In this document: positions 12,101-22,400 of the stretch, piece after piece
Layout: each line of letters opens with the position of its first letter
Position numbering within the stretch: position 1 is the stretch's first letter
Source of the DNA: Nematostella vectensis
Taxonomy: Eukaryota; Cnidaria; Anthozoa; Actiniaria; Edwardsiidae
Reading direction: 5' to 3'
Assembly: GCF_932526225.1 (NCBI RefSeq)
Contig: NC_064042.1
Coordinates: forward strand, 10,556,540-10,616,539
DNA length: 60,000 nt
Translations under genes and position numbers: made by a program
The notes under the pieces: generated by a model
Seen by the model: the letters and a program-made list of their open reading frames with translations, nothing else
What the model was told of the DNA's origin: nothing
Database searches by the model: none

Positions 12101-12967
12101 GCGTTTATCTTTGATTCGCAGCCGAGAATAACGTCCGGGTCATGCAGTGCGACAAGAGATTGAAACTGCGACTTTTTGGCCGGGCTTTTTAGCCCGTTAC
12201 AATTAAGAGAGAGGATCTTTAACTTTCCCCGTGTTATCTTGACTCGGTTCCCTTGGGGATCATGGAATCTTGAAGGGCTAGACGTAAACAAAGGTGATCC
12301 CGGGTCGCTGCTTATTGTTGAATCAGATGAGAGACTTTCAAAGCGGTTTTCGTGACAAAGATCCATTTCGTTTAACAGGAACGTCGTCGAGAAGTTTGGG
12401 AAAAGGCATTTATTGCACAGCCACGCAAGCTGGGAGTCACTACCCAATCTGTCATAAGATTGAGCCGTCATGGCAATACACTTCGTATGATACCACATGT
12501 CGCACTCGTCACACTGAATCGCTCTTTGGTTCGATCTAGTTGGCTTTTGACAGATGCCACAAGGATCTTTAACGGGGCCCGGGTTCATCGTTGAACAGTC
12601 ATTTGCCATAATTATAAGGATCAATGAAATGCGAGGCGACGTAGAATCGTTCAAAACAGGGCCAAGCATTCGGCCGTGACGCTGCCTTGACAGTGAATTA
12701 ATGAATGCAAATGCAGAGCTTCTTGGCTGATTGACTTTGAATGAACTGGCTTTAAACTCCAAGTTACCTTGAACTCCGGGTATCGCGAATGGCGCCTCAG
12801 ACGAACAAACCTCGCTGACTGAGCTGTCCAGTACATTAAGTACGATGGCAAGAATAGTTATGGGTAGTTGGAGAGCCATTGCCATAGTGAAAAGATGGCA
12901 AAATCACATTTGAATCGGAACAGAATTGAACACGTCCGATAGGCTTGATTACCGCTATCAACCCTCT
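9173..12967 (-). mobile_element. Non-LTR retrotransposon (CR1/L2-like), full ORF, copy A insertion
   Basis: 3795 bp on the minus strand, flanked by the 5-bp target duplication GGCTC (9168-9172 and 12968-12972). The empty site is intact in copy B near 47629. The 3' end (left side) has a TAAATAAATA-rich UTR and ends in short TTAAAGG-type repeats rather than poly-A, as CR1/L2 elements do. The 5' UTR is about 100 bp shorter than in the 49577-53472 element, and its outermost bases differ, so it is 5' truncated inside the UTR only. Confidence 0.92.
9391..12885 (-). CDS. PHD finger-endonuclease-reverse transcriptase polyprotein
   Basis: One intact ORF of 1164 codons carrying all recognisable activities of the element. 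Residues 1-20 are hydrophobic. A PHD-type zinc finger lies at about 109-158 (CGICQKP, CDECDMWYHTKC, WLCNKC). An APE-type endonuclease spans about 222-455 (LSLNCNGLKS, GGDFNCSGIEW, SDHSAVLFEV). A reverse transcriptase spans about 690-960 (NYRPVSLTS, DFAKAFDSVPH, SGVPQGTVLGP, FADDSVLY with the catalytic Asp pair). The C-terminal part is the usual thumb/connection region. PHD fingers are known from ORF1 of some CR1/L2-type elements; here the finger is in the same ORF as EN-RT. It differs from the 49759-53253 copy at four residues (P/L, E/K, G/R, A/V), so both insertions are young and potentially active. Clade assignment (CR1, L2 or Rex1) needs a tree. Confidence 0.93.
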   Translation of the reverse strand: MAMALQLPITILAIVLNVLDSSVSEVCSSEAPFAIPGVQGNLEFKASSFKVNQPRSSAFAFINSLSRQRHGRMLGPVLNDSTSPRISLILIIMANDCSTMNPGPVKDPCGICQKPTRSNQRAIQCDECDMWYHTKCIAMTAQSYDRLGSDSQLAWLCNKCLFPNFSTTFLLNEMDLCHENRFESLSSDSTISSDPGSPLFTSSPSRFHDPQGNRVKITRGKLKILSLNCNGLKSPAKKSQFQSLVALHDPDVILGCESKINAIIPTYSIFPENYEVYRRDRTASGGGVFIAVRNDLTAVEERGLDVDGAEMITASIHLAKRKKLFLTSFYHPPTDQEGLGLLDDYLCKLFTKYQQCPNAIIGGDFNCSGIEWSSGEAVLTPPVHSWDLALIALAEKYGLSQHVKSPTRYDSFLDLAFSSKPGLVNACHVTSGLSDHSAVLFEVDLAPKYIPKPPRKIYLYHKADMAALKEHIASFHRDYAASHMERSVEENWNAISTCISDAMERFIPSKTSKTKRHLPWIGAPIKKLMRKRDRAFKKSKWTGKEKDHVNYKRLRNIVSNSIKESHNNYVSEIMKGIDLESDEPRPNGVKRAWSYLKLLRSESLGIPTLFWEGRVCANDKCKAEALRAQYDSVFTQEDNLNVPTLGASPHQDIKDISFSVNGVRVQLDNIRVDKACGPDAVPARVLKEAATELAPILTLLFEQSMKDGALPTVWKDANISAIYKKGLRSDPQNYRPVSLTSLVSKLMEHIVSKHIMCHLSANNIITQLQHGFLKGLSCSTQLISVIHDWSSVLNDHGQVDVVFLDFAKAFDSVPHERLLIKAEFYGIRGRLLLWLRHFLTNRRQRVVVNGASSTWSPVLSGVPQGTVLGPILFLLFINDLPSGIKSHVKLFADDSVLYRPIKSLDDHHALQQDLHHLERWAEQWQMKFAPKKCYVMTITLKRDKSQFPYHLCGTTLEGVSVQKYLGVHISTSLNWSKHTEEVKKKANAVLGILQRNLSSCPAAVKEQAYKALVRPLVEYGTEAWSPHTKKDIQKVESVQRRAARFVCNDYGRHSSVTNMLTHLGWHQLELRRTVFDSVMFYKIHHGLVKIDFPSDVIRKPGSYATRSSVRNTCQLTLPPPSINQFKYSFFSRTIPVWNSLPQQMLDLSSVDEFKIAVTGELARQ

Positions 12968-13441
12968 GGCTCGTCTCATAAATATAGATTTAGAATTCCC
13001 TCAGCGATAAATTATGTTGTTTGCTCTACATAACTAGTATTGTTATGATATTTGAGGAGCTTGATAAATGGTACGGATAAAAAGGGAACTTACCTCTTGA
13101 ACTTTAATTCGGGTCTACACCGGTTCCCCGTCTTTCTTTCCCTAAAGAAGTAGCTTCCGCTTCACAAAAAGCTTGCATGTACGAATTATGCGAACAACAC
13201 GGTGACGGGCACACACAGTACCAATGTTCCTCTGACCATGTATAACGATGGTGCACATCTTAGGTATCGTATGACGCAAAGGTCAATCGCTGACAGGAAA
13301 GGCGATCAATTTACTTATCCCCCTCTACAGAGAGAGGTGCTTTCTCTACGGGATTTGATTGGTCATTAGAGTATGCCGATCTTCCGATCTTGAGATTGTG
13401 ATTGGTCGGGTTTATAGGAGGTGGGCCTGGGAAAGAGTACC

Positions 13442-13934
13442 ATGGTGCATATAAACCGTGAATCTCCAAAAGCAATCAGTTTGGCTCCCGCGAGGGAGCT
13501 GAAAGGGTCTTGACTCAAGCAAAGAAGACAAAAACAAAGAAAAACTACAGTGGGATTATTAAGACGCCCACATGAAAAAAAGTAAGAACATTTCTTCAGT
13601 AACAATGCGCAGGAAAGAGCCAACGGAGCATGATGAAGAAGACACATGCGCACAATATCCCATCCAGGAAACAGGCGGGAAAGAGTCAACGGAAGATGAC
13701 GAGCGAGACACATGCCCACAATATCCCATCCAAGAAACAGGCGGGAAAGAGCCAACGGAGCATGATGAAGGAGACACATGCCCACAATATCCCATCCAAG
13801 AAACAGGCGGGAAGGAGCAAACGGCGCATGATGAACGGCGCATCAAACGTTACGAGGAGGAGGAGGACGTCGTGATGGAGGAGGAGAGGAGAAGGAAGAG
13901 GACATGGAGCTGGACGTTGGGAAGGAGGACGTGA
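13442..13934 (+). pseudogene. 22-residue tandem-repeat protein, frameshifted in copy A
   Basis: Begins MVHINRESPKAISL (ATG at 13442) and, in copy B, runs intact to the TGA matching 13932-13934. Here the A-run after ACGCCCACATG has one extra A, so the frame breaks there and an ATG at 13572 reopens it. The repeats follow: three to four 66-bp units giving a 22-residue motif of the form KEPTEHDEEDTCxQYPIQETGG, then a Glu/Arg-rich tail. Function unknown. The first ~35 residues are basic and lie in the tandem-duplicated 1129-bp unit. Confidence 0.6.
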
Positions 13935-13950
13935 TTCCGAAGAAGATGGA

Positions 13951-14106
13951 GACCCGAAAGTCATTGTTGTTTAGAGTACTGAAGATTAAGACCCGAAAGT
14001 CATTGTTGTATAGAGTAGTGAAGATGAAGACCCGAAAGTCATTGTCGTATAGAGTAGTGAAGATGAAGACCCGAAAGTCATTGTCGTATAGAGTAGTGAC
14101 GATGAG
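13951..14106 (+). repeat. 39-bp tandem repeat encoding SIM-like motifs with recurrent TAG (copy A)
   Basis: Four 39-bp units starting at 13951, 13990, 14029 and 14068. In the acidic frame each reads DPKVIVV, then TAG, then SSEDE (unit 1 also has TAA). VIVV beside Ser and acidic residues matches the SUMO-interacting motif consensus. All four units carry TAG at the same codon. Another frame is open and basic (MKTRKSLSYRVVK). Downstream the acidic frame continues (DDEGGNGEDDPVADMD) to about 14210. It looks like a decayed acidic protein; the copy B repeat at 48499-48654 is the same. Confidence 0.6.
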
Positions 14107-14210
14107 GGAGGTAACGGGGAAGACGATCCTGTGGCCGACATGGATGTGGTCGATACCTACAACCTAATGGAAGTGATTGACCATTTTGTGGCATCGGTGA
14201 TCATTCAGGT

Positions 14211-15775
14211 TATAGAAAAAAAAAGTATGATGACTTCGACATGGAGTCCAATAGCGATGCGGAGTTATGGATGAACACCTTTTACAAAGCACCCGACGTA
14301 TTGGGCAAATAGGATTTGGTCTTGGCTACAAACACTTGATACTACTTATCCAAGGGCATTGGAGAAGTTATATTAAGGATCAAAATGATGATGTCATCGA
14401 AAGGGCGTTGCCAGGATTGTTGAGGGACCAGGAGACATCAAGTTAAGGGGTAACTCCCCTCACCCTAAAAAGAGACGTCATAGTTTTAAAAGCCTTTTAT
14501 TATTAAAACATTTTGTGATAAGTTTTCAAAAGACGTTATGAAAAAATCATCATTAAATTGTTTTTTATTGTGAAAAGTAAATGATGCCCACATTGAAGGG
14601 GAGCTCCCCTACCATCCAGGCTTCAACTCGCAAGAGTTCCCTTATGGCGTGAGCACAAGGACTTTATAAATAGCAATTAAAAAAGAAATGAACAGTGCTT
14701 TTAGTAAGGATTTTTAATAGTATTTTTTACTGCAATAAATGGCTAATTGCATTTAATTGGTAATGATTTCTCCACTTTCCTTAGTTACCCTGCTAACAGA
14801 GGCTTTTCCCTAGCGTTTCCCGGTTGTGCTTGTATTCGCGATTCTTGCTATTTTCGTTGTTTTGATCGTTTAAACGGACAACGCGAAATCCCGGAAACGC
14901 GAATCGGCAATTAAATTGTTAAAAACAAAGAGAAAGAAAAGCTCTGCTTGCTAATGGATTTGCCTAGAAATTTTGCTCGTCCCTCATGTTCCAAGAAATT
15001 ACCGCCAAACTCAACAAGGTATATTATACTCGATCATAACCGTCGACCCATCTCCCCCTTTCGACCTTATTTTCAGATAAGTATTTATACGACGTTCAAA
15101 CAAATGTCTATCAAAGAATAAAGTGGATTCTCTGAGTTGTATGCACACGTGTTTCGCTCTTGACAGATTGCAAAAGAAAGCCCTCACCAGTGGCCGCTTT
15201 GAGATTGAAAGATGTATAAAACGATTTTTATAAGGCGCGTTAGGGTATTTTCTGTGTTCTTTTTGTTAGTGAATTCGTTGTGTGTAGGTTTAAAAAGGTC
15301 CCTAAGATTTTTAGTGCTGGAATTTTTATGCTTCGTTGTTATGTTACATTTTATGTACATTATTGGATGAAATTATTCCCGATTCAGTTTATTTAGTATA
15401 GTCCCAATTCAAATGATGCTTACTGTTTTTTCGTCAGAAGTTTATGTCAGATATTTTAATCTGCTATCTTAGTTTTCACTTGATCAATCCTCAATCTTTG
15501 ATCCCCTGTCAAATGTGTCATATGCCCTATTCATCCCCCAAAGCATCACCAGAGATGTAGCAGGCCTCGAAATATGGGTGGGGGGGGGGGGGGGGGGGGG
15601 GGGCACGATACAGAAACGTATACAACAAATATTGGGGTCACAACCTTAGTTGTGCCTTAGTCGTGATGTCAGGGCCATTGCCAGTATGAGGCGAAGCAAG
15701 GCACTTGCCTTCTTTGTGATTCAGAAAAAGAAAGCCCATCAAAATAGGCTTAGGCTTATCTTTGGCTTTATTGCC
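14211..15775. other. Gene-free stretch, insertion target of the copy B retrotransposon
   Basis: No gene recognised. The sequence TTATA at 15024-15028 is the unoccupied site into which the retrotransposon inserted in copy B. A G-homopolymer near 15578-15603 is much shorter in copy B. Weak inverted similarity at about 14789-14960 may mark an old MITE. Confidence 0.5.
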
Positions 15776-15779
15776 TTAA

Positions 15780-16025
15780 AGCCGCATTGTCACCAGTTTA
15801 CTTCCGGAGGTCCGACGGAAACCTCAACCGTTAAAAGACAAGAGAATCTATTAAAATCCGAGATATTAAACAGGCCATCCGCTCTAAATTATCAATCACA
15901 TCCTCAAAGAAACTTCCAATAAACACACTGTTTTTAATATTTTGAAATATTTTTCGCGTTTTCCGTTAAAAATCATCGGATATTGTTACGTAATCGACCG
16001 GAAGTAAACTGATGACAATGCGGCT
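15780..16025. mobile_element. PiggyBac-like MITE, 246 bp (copy A)
   Basis: Terminal inverted repeats AGCCGCATTGTCACCAGTTT and its complement, extending to CTTCCGG inside, flanked by TTAA on both sides (15776-15779 and 16026-16029). TTAA target duplication is the signature of piggyBac-type elements. It has no coding capacity. Related copies are at 19772-19970, 25979-26213, 54217-54462 and 58166-58411. Confidence 0.85.
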
Positions 16026-16085
16026 TTAATTACTAAGCATATGGCTATTTGAACAATCCTATATTATCTGTCTTTCTTTTTCCAG

Positions 16086-16427
16086 GATCTTCAATCAGCA
16101 GTTCTGTCACTCATCCTACAGTGTCAATCTACCTACCCACTCCCCCCTCCCTACTCAGATGTGGTGTGCCGGCAGGGTCTGTACCGGGGCCTCCTAGCAT
16201 GCCTCATCTGTCGCCCACCCGGTGCCCCCTCCATTATTCACTGTGCAGTGCAATGCTTCACGTGTGGGATGCAGGATCCAAGTCTTCAGGTAATATTGTC
16301 AATAAAACATGACGCTTATGTAAAAAATATATATATATACATATAAATGAATGACAGTTTTTATGACTTCACCTCCTCTTCTCATATCTACTCATTTTCA
16401 GTGGATTATTCATGACATCACTTCCGC

Positions 16428-16488
<61 letters not shown>

Positions 16489-19400
16489 TCCCTTTACTAC
16501 TGCTTACTGGACTATACCCGTACAAATCCGTGTGTATACACGCACGTATATTGTGAAATCCGTGTTTATACACGTACTTATATTTATGATTTTATACTAT
16601 CCACACTGAAATTCAATATTTGTGACATATTTTGCTATAAATGTTTCTCGATTTTAACGATTTTTTTTTTATGTTGAGAGTTCCGATATAACTATTTCAT
16701 ATTTAATTCCTTACCATGTCCTTAGACTGTGACTTGAAAAAAAACAATTAAATGCCCTGAGTTAATGACTTAGTATGGTGTTTACTTTTTTGGAAATACT
16801 ATTCATCCATTATATTATATTATATTATTTTGTTATCGTGCTGCAGATTTCATGCTATTGTCGCGAAGCGTTGACCGTGACTACCGCCCTGATGCACCCG
16901 GCTGTCCCCACGCTAGGAGAGACGTTCCAACTTGTCAAGTTACAATCAGCTTTTCACTTTACAAGCTCCATAGAAAGGCCACCACTTCACGCGAATGATG
17001 AGCTAAGCCGAGAGAGCCAGAAGTCATTGGTAGTCAGCGGTGAGAGTATTAGCACCATGCGCTCTGATGATCAAGAACCCAGGATGAACGAGACCAATCC
17101 TTCAGACGTGCCAACTCGCGGGAACATTGTCGGTGTTGATAGCAGTACTTCGCAAACAGGCAACCTTGTAGATGCATCACGACGACAAATGGATAGCTGC
17201 ACAACCTCAGAGTCGAAGCCCATTGATACGACAACTATAAATGATGTCAGAAAATCAAGTAAAATGGTGTACCCAGAAGATCAGTTCTCGGACCCCAAGC
17301 ATGCACCCAAATCTATCGCCACAGAAACCAGGAGTACAGTCGAAACGCTAGATCATTTGTTGTCAAATTCCAAGGGTAACTCTGTTAAAAAAATTAGTGA
17401 TCACGGAGAAATGAGTAAAACCAAGAACATGCCCTCAAGTTTATCGAATGGAAGCGAAAATGTCGTGAAGAAAGTGCCAGATGTTCCCCCGCCAAAGAAA
17501 ACTCGTTATGAGGAGACAAGTCCTGAGCTCAAAAATACAACGCAAGGGTCAGAAAGAATGGTCACCGGTGAAGTTCGTGTGAATAAGAGTGCGGCCGCAG
17601 CAACGAATGCAGAGGCTTCTACTGTGGATATGGTATGTACCATTTCTTTTTGCTGTTAGTGTTTTCATATGAATCCAGATTACAGTAAGAGAGATAACAT
17701 AGACATCACAGACGACGAGGAAGCATGTAAGCAACATATAAGGAAATCAACGCATTGTTCAGCTCATCGTTGATAATCGAAATTTCGCGCGCACATGATG
17801 ATGTTTCGTAGTTTTTATTACCCCCCCCCCCCCCAAAAAAAAAAAAAAACAAGAAAAAAAACCATATTTTCCGGATAAACGGTTCTTAGGCTGTTACACG
17901 TCTAACTATAGCTAATGGTCAAGAGTAAGCTTTCCGTTTTACAGTTATTTATGACGGCATAAAGACTTTTAAATGGTTTTCAGTATCTTTATTTTTTACG
18001 GTCGATTAAACCTTCGTTTTTTTGCAGTTATAAAACAGGTTCATCTGTTTTGCATCCAGCGCGCTGAGGTGTGACCGCTGACCAATAGACGCGCCTGATT
18101 TCTTGACCTTAATTGTGGTTTGCCAAGGCCATTTGGCAAAGTCGCGCTTCCCGTAGTGCATGATAGATCCGTAATCGTACGGCACGCCCAAGCTGTCAAT
18201 CACTCCGTGGTTGTACTTCTCGAAGTTGTGTTTGTTTTCTGAAATGGAGTTTCGTTACTAAAAACCTGTAATCGTTACGATCTCGAACAGGATTTTTTAG
18301 TCTTAGGTAGTCTTAGGGGGTCTAAGGTATCATATGGAATAAGGAAAGTATTTGCGAAGATCCTTCAACAGAAATGACTCACTTTTTGGAGAGCAAGAGT
18401 TTGTACCCCTCCCCTCCCCCCCCTTACTCGCGTGACCGCGTCAGGTACTGAATGGTCCCTAAGAGATACGATCTTTACAGCCCCTGTACGATGGTTCAAC
18501 TACACTTTTGCTATCCGGCTCGAAGGACCATGTGTCGTGAAAGCCTCATCTCTCACTTGCTTGCTGGTTAACGGGGAAATTCGAGTTATTGGTTCGAGTT
18601 CGATTGGGTTGTTTTACTATACAGGGGCGTGTCTAGAGATTTAGACAGGGTGGGGTCGGGACCCCCCCCCCCCCCCCCCCACCTCCTCCCCTAGCCCCTT
18701 TAGAAACGCGCCTGCATTGTGAATTTACCTTCCTTGATGTTGCTCCAAACAATCTCCACGTAATTATCCCGGTCAGGCCTGCTCTGTTCGTGGTAGAACC
18801 CTGGAACCCAAGCGACACCATATGGTCTCAGAAAAAGAACAATAGTGTAGCTAACTAGAGCTATCTCATAGACATCACCCACAACATTCATTTAACGGGC
18901 TAGGCCAATATAATCGGCGGAAATGGTTGTATTTGGGGCCGCGTTCTCTCGCGTTTCTTCCACTAGGGGCGTTTGGTATACGGCAGCAGAAGGGGGGAAT
19001 GTAATCTTAAAGTGTGATTTTCACAACAGATTAAGTGGAAGTAAGCCCTTCTAGCAGTATGTAATTTTGTATGTTTTCTTAAATTTCTGCCGAGCCGGAT
19101 ACAAAAACCGCACCCTATTACGTTGCCTCTTTGTGGGGCATTTTGCGAAGCACATTTTTTTTTTTTCAAATATTCGACTAGGAAAGAGATGTTCCGCTAT
19201 TATAAGAACGACGACGACGGCTAGGACAACGAGATCGAAAAAAATAATGCGTTATTCGCGTTTGGCGTTCAATTCCATTGAAAAAGGTAAAACATTAGGT
19301 TAAGAATCAGATAAAAATAGAAAAAATAGGGAAGAGATGTTCCGCTATTATGGGAACTAAGCAAGAACGACGACGACGGCTAGGACAACGAGATCGAAAA

Positions 19401-22400
19401 AAATAATGCGTTCGCGTTTTCAATTCCAACAAAAAAGTAAAACATTAGGTTAAGAAACAGATGGAAATAGACGAAGGACATCATTCTACAATAGCGGATG
19501 TAGTCAAAGCAGTTTACAGGGCAAACCATGGCGTCCTCAATTGACCGTGTTTTCACGTGGTTTCGTTAAAAAAGGCCGTAATGTATGGACAGAACGTATT
19601 ATCACGTGCTGCTATTAAATTCGCAACCCTGTTTCATCATTTTCAGCCGTCGCCGTCCACGTTTTCGTCGTCATCGCTTAATTTTTTTTCGTCATCGCTT
19701 AATTGCTTTTAGTCATCATCGCTTAATTGCTTTAGTCGTCATCGATTAATTGCTTTAGTCGTCATCGCTTGAGGCCGCATTGTCACCAGTTTACTTCCGG
19801 AGGTCCGACGGAAACCTCAACCGTTAAAAGACAAAAGAATCTATTAGAATCCGAGACATTAAACATACCATCCGCTCTAAATTATCAATCACATCCTCAA
19901 AGAAACTTCCAGTAAACACACTGCTTTCAATATTTTGAAATATTTTTCGCGTTTTCTGTTAAAAATCATCAAGTTTTAGTTGTCATTGCCTATTGCTAAA
20001 TGCATTGCGCTTGGGAGTATCACCCTGTGACCCACCCAACGCGTGGCCAATCTCGTGTACCACGACTCCCTGAGTGAAACAGCCAAAGCCGATAGAGATC
20101 TTCTGCATGCCGCCTATGCGACCCACGTAGGACCAGCACCTAGAAATATAGCATACTTCAGGCGCGTATCCAGGATTGGCTAAGGGGGACGGGGGTGCAC
20201 TGTCATAGGTATCAAATGAATGGAAGCATAGTATTTGAAGATTCCTTAATAAGAAATGATCCCATTTTGGCCGCCAAGAGGAACCCCCCTTTGTACGCCC
20301 TGCGCTTAAACCTCGATCAAACGGACATGAGAGCCAATAAGAGTTTAATGACTCAAGCTTGTACTCTCACGCACTCTTGGCGATTTCCGTCGACTCTATG
20401 GACGTGTTCATATTCCACATAAGAGCTGTTGAGGGTTCTACTTTTTAAGGCGTCAGATATGAGTTGGTGGCTGGGAATATTTCGGCAAAAAGTTTAAAGA
20501 AAGTTTGAATCTCGAAGTCAGATAATATTTACAAAATTCCAGTGACAACTCTTATCCACTCTCATAGATCGTTTGACCGCAAACTTGGGGAAAAGTTGAC
20601 TCTCTTCTACTCTCATCTCCGTTTAACGTATTGAAACTTAGTTTGTTATTATTGACCATAAAGGCGTAGCCAAGATCACTAATATTGCCTTTTTTTCCTG
20701 TGTTAGTAGTGTACCATGCATTTACTGTTGTTTTGGCTGCTAGAAGGGGGCTCCATCTGCCCTCCTTCCCTTTTTTGACTCCTTGCAGTGATGGATTAAA
20801 TCGAATCGAATTGCATAAGTTATGGCTTTTGTTTATACGCGTGGTATCGAGAAGTAAAGCGCCTAGATCTACTTTTTGCGTAGTTTTACTTGCTAAAGCC
20901 TCCATCGAAGAACTGCACGTAGTCCTTTTGGTCGGTACGTGGCACGAAGCGGATGCATGTCTTCTGCTGCCATTCCTTGATGGCGCCCTCGATGGCCTTC
21001 TCGGAAGGCCCCTTGAGGCCAAGAGAGTTCAGGAAGGGGTTCTCTATCGATAATAGTACATTAAGGTGATGTGCGTGGCTTGGCAAAGGATCATCATCAT
21101 CAGTAGCATGATTATTACGATAATTATCATTATTAATATAACTAACATTTAATGTCTCCATCATCAGATTGACCAACATTTAGAACCGCATCAACAGCTT
21201 CAACAACATCATTGTATCATCCTCTTGCAGTGCCATAGTAGGCCTCAAAATATCGGAGGGGCAAAATACAGAAACATTCAGAAAATATTGGGGGCACAGC
21301 CACGCCCCTACTGGTCATTTCCTTATTATTTTTTAAAATATTGGGGGTACACATGCCCTTAGTGCCCCGCCAACTGTCACGGCCCTGTATTGATAGCAAC
21401 CTAATCATCGTTATCATTTTCACCAGCATTGCAATATTATATCGATGACAACATCATCATCATCCTCAACATTGCATCATCCTACCAACAACAACAACAT
21501 CATCATCACCAAAAACGTTGCATCATTCTATCAACAACATTATCATTATTATCTTCATCATCACGACAGCAACCAATTTCCAACTCAGGGACGGGTCTAA
21601 GGGGGGGGGGGGAAGGCGCCCACCTTTTTTCAGAAACTTGGCTTTAAAATACAAGAAATATAAGGAAATATACGGAAGAACAATAAGTCCGACCCCCCCC
21701 TTTCTTGAAACTTTTGCTTCGCCCCCCCCCCCTTTTTTGAACTTCTGTACCCGCCCCTGCACCTGAATGAATAATACTGCTAATCAATCGACTACATTTA
21801 TTTTCTATTCCATCGATGTGTTCCTAAAAATATAAACATAAAGGTTCACTGACAACTTACTGACACTCTTGTCAAGAACGTACGGCACAACTCCCCCTGG
21901 CCAGCGGCCCTGCTGTCTCAGGCCACGCGCAGTAGCTCCCACAGAGCCCGGGTCCTGGCCGTGCTCGGCGGCCCGTATTTGCTCAGCGGTGAACATAATA
22001 TCCCCCTCGAACAACTGGTAGCCTAATATGGAAAGTTCAACATGGCATCGTAGTGCATTATGGGCTCGAGACTTTGAGCACAAATACTTTTTTTTAAATC
22101 GGACTTTTTCTTTTGGTTTCCAAAATTGGAAATTCTCACCATTCTATAAAATTGAATTCTTCATTGCATTGGGTTTTAGGATTGTCCAAATTCGCAGTAA
22201 GGTAGTTGGTCAGTGCTGCGAAATGAATACCATCTGCATAGGGTTTCTTGGACCTACGGAGTTTAAGTGTCAAGTGAACCCTAATTGCAGATTATTATTC
22301 TCGCTGCATCTATAAACTATAAGTCCAAAAAGTCCATCACTCCCCCCCCCCCCCCCCCCCGCAAAAAAAATCCCATTTTCTCAAACAGTTTCTTATTGAA

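Larger units (their letters stand above)
7491..13548 (+). repeat. 1129-bp tandem duplication of the gene X 3' end, second unit split by a retrotransposon
   Basis: Unit 1 is 7491-8619 and unit 2 is 8620-13548. Removing the 3795-bp retrotransposon and its 5-bp target duplication leaves unit 2 at exactly 1129 bp. Each unit runs from AGTGATTCTCATGCTGTG (inside the gene X last exon) through its 3' UTR to the start of an unrelated frame beginning MVHINRESP. The duplication is also in copy B (45956-47081 and 47082-48097), so it predates the A/B split. Confidence 0.9.
1..21558. repeat. Large segmental duplication, copy A
   Basis: Matches 41821-60000 in the same orientation over its whole length. The offset drops in steps (about 41820 at the left end, 38465 over gene X, about 34548 near 13.6 kb, about 38440 near 20 kb) because of large indels: 3.3 kb present only here (1786-5105), a retrotransposon only here (9173-12967) and one only in copy B (49577-53472). 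Between the steps the sequences differ by scattered substitutions and by homopolymer and microsatellite lengths. It may be a recent tandem duplication or two haplotypes assembled in series; sequence alone cannot decide. Copy A probably starts before the window, because the match already holds at base 1. Confidence 0.95.

Noticed and set aside
10181-12851. Several 60-110 codon frames on both strands inside the retrotransposon
   Set aside because: All overlap the 1164-codon PHD-EN-RT frame and have no features of their own.
13366-13964. Several open frames on - over the 22-residue repeat region, conserved in copy B
   Set aside because: They arise from the 66-bp period (a multiple of three, so all frames stay open). 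The + frame is preferred for its acidic composition and upstream TATA-like element, but the choice is not certain.
14789-14960. Possible MITE with ends TGCTAACAGAGGCTTTTCC and a weak inverted partner
   Set aside because: The two ends match too poorly and no target duplication was visible.
20195-20422. 75-codon frame on + conserved in copy B (58639-58866)
   Set aside because: It lies in the astacin intron, begins inside a short G/C-tract repeat and has no family match.
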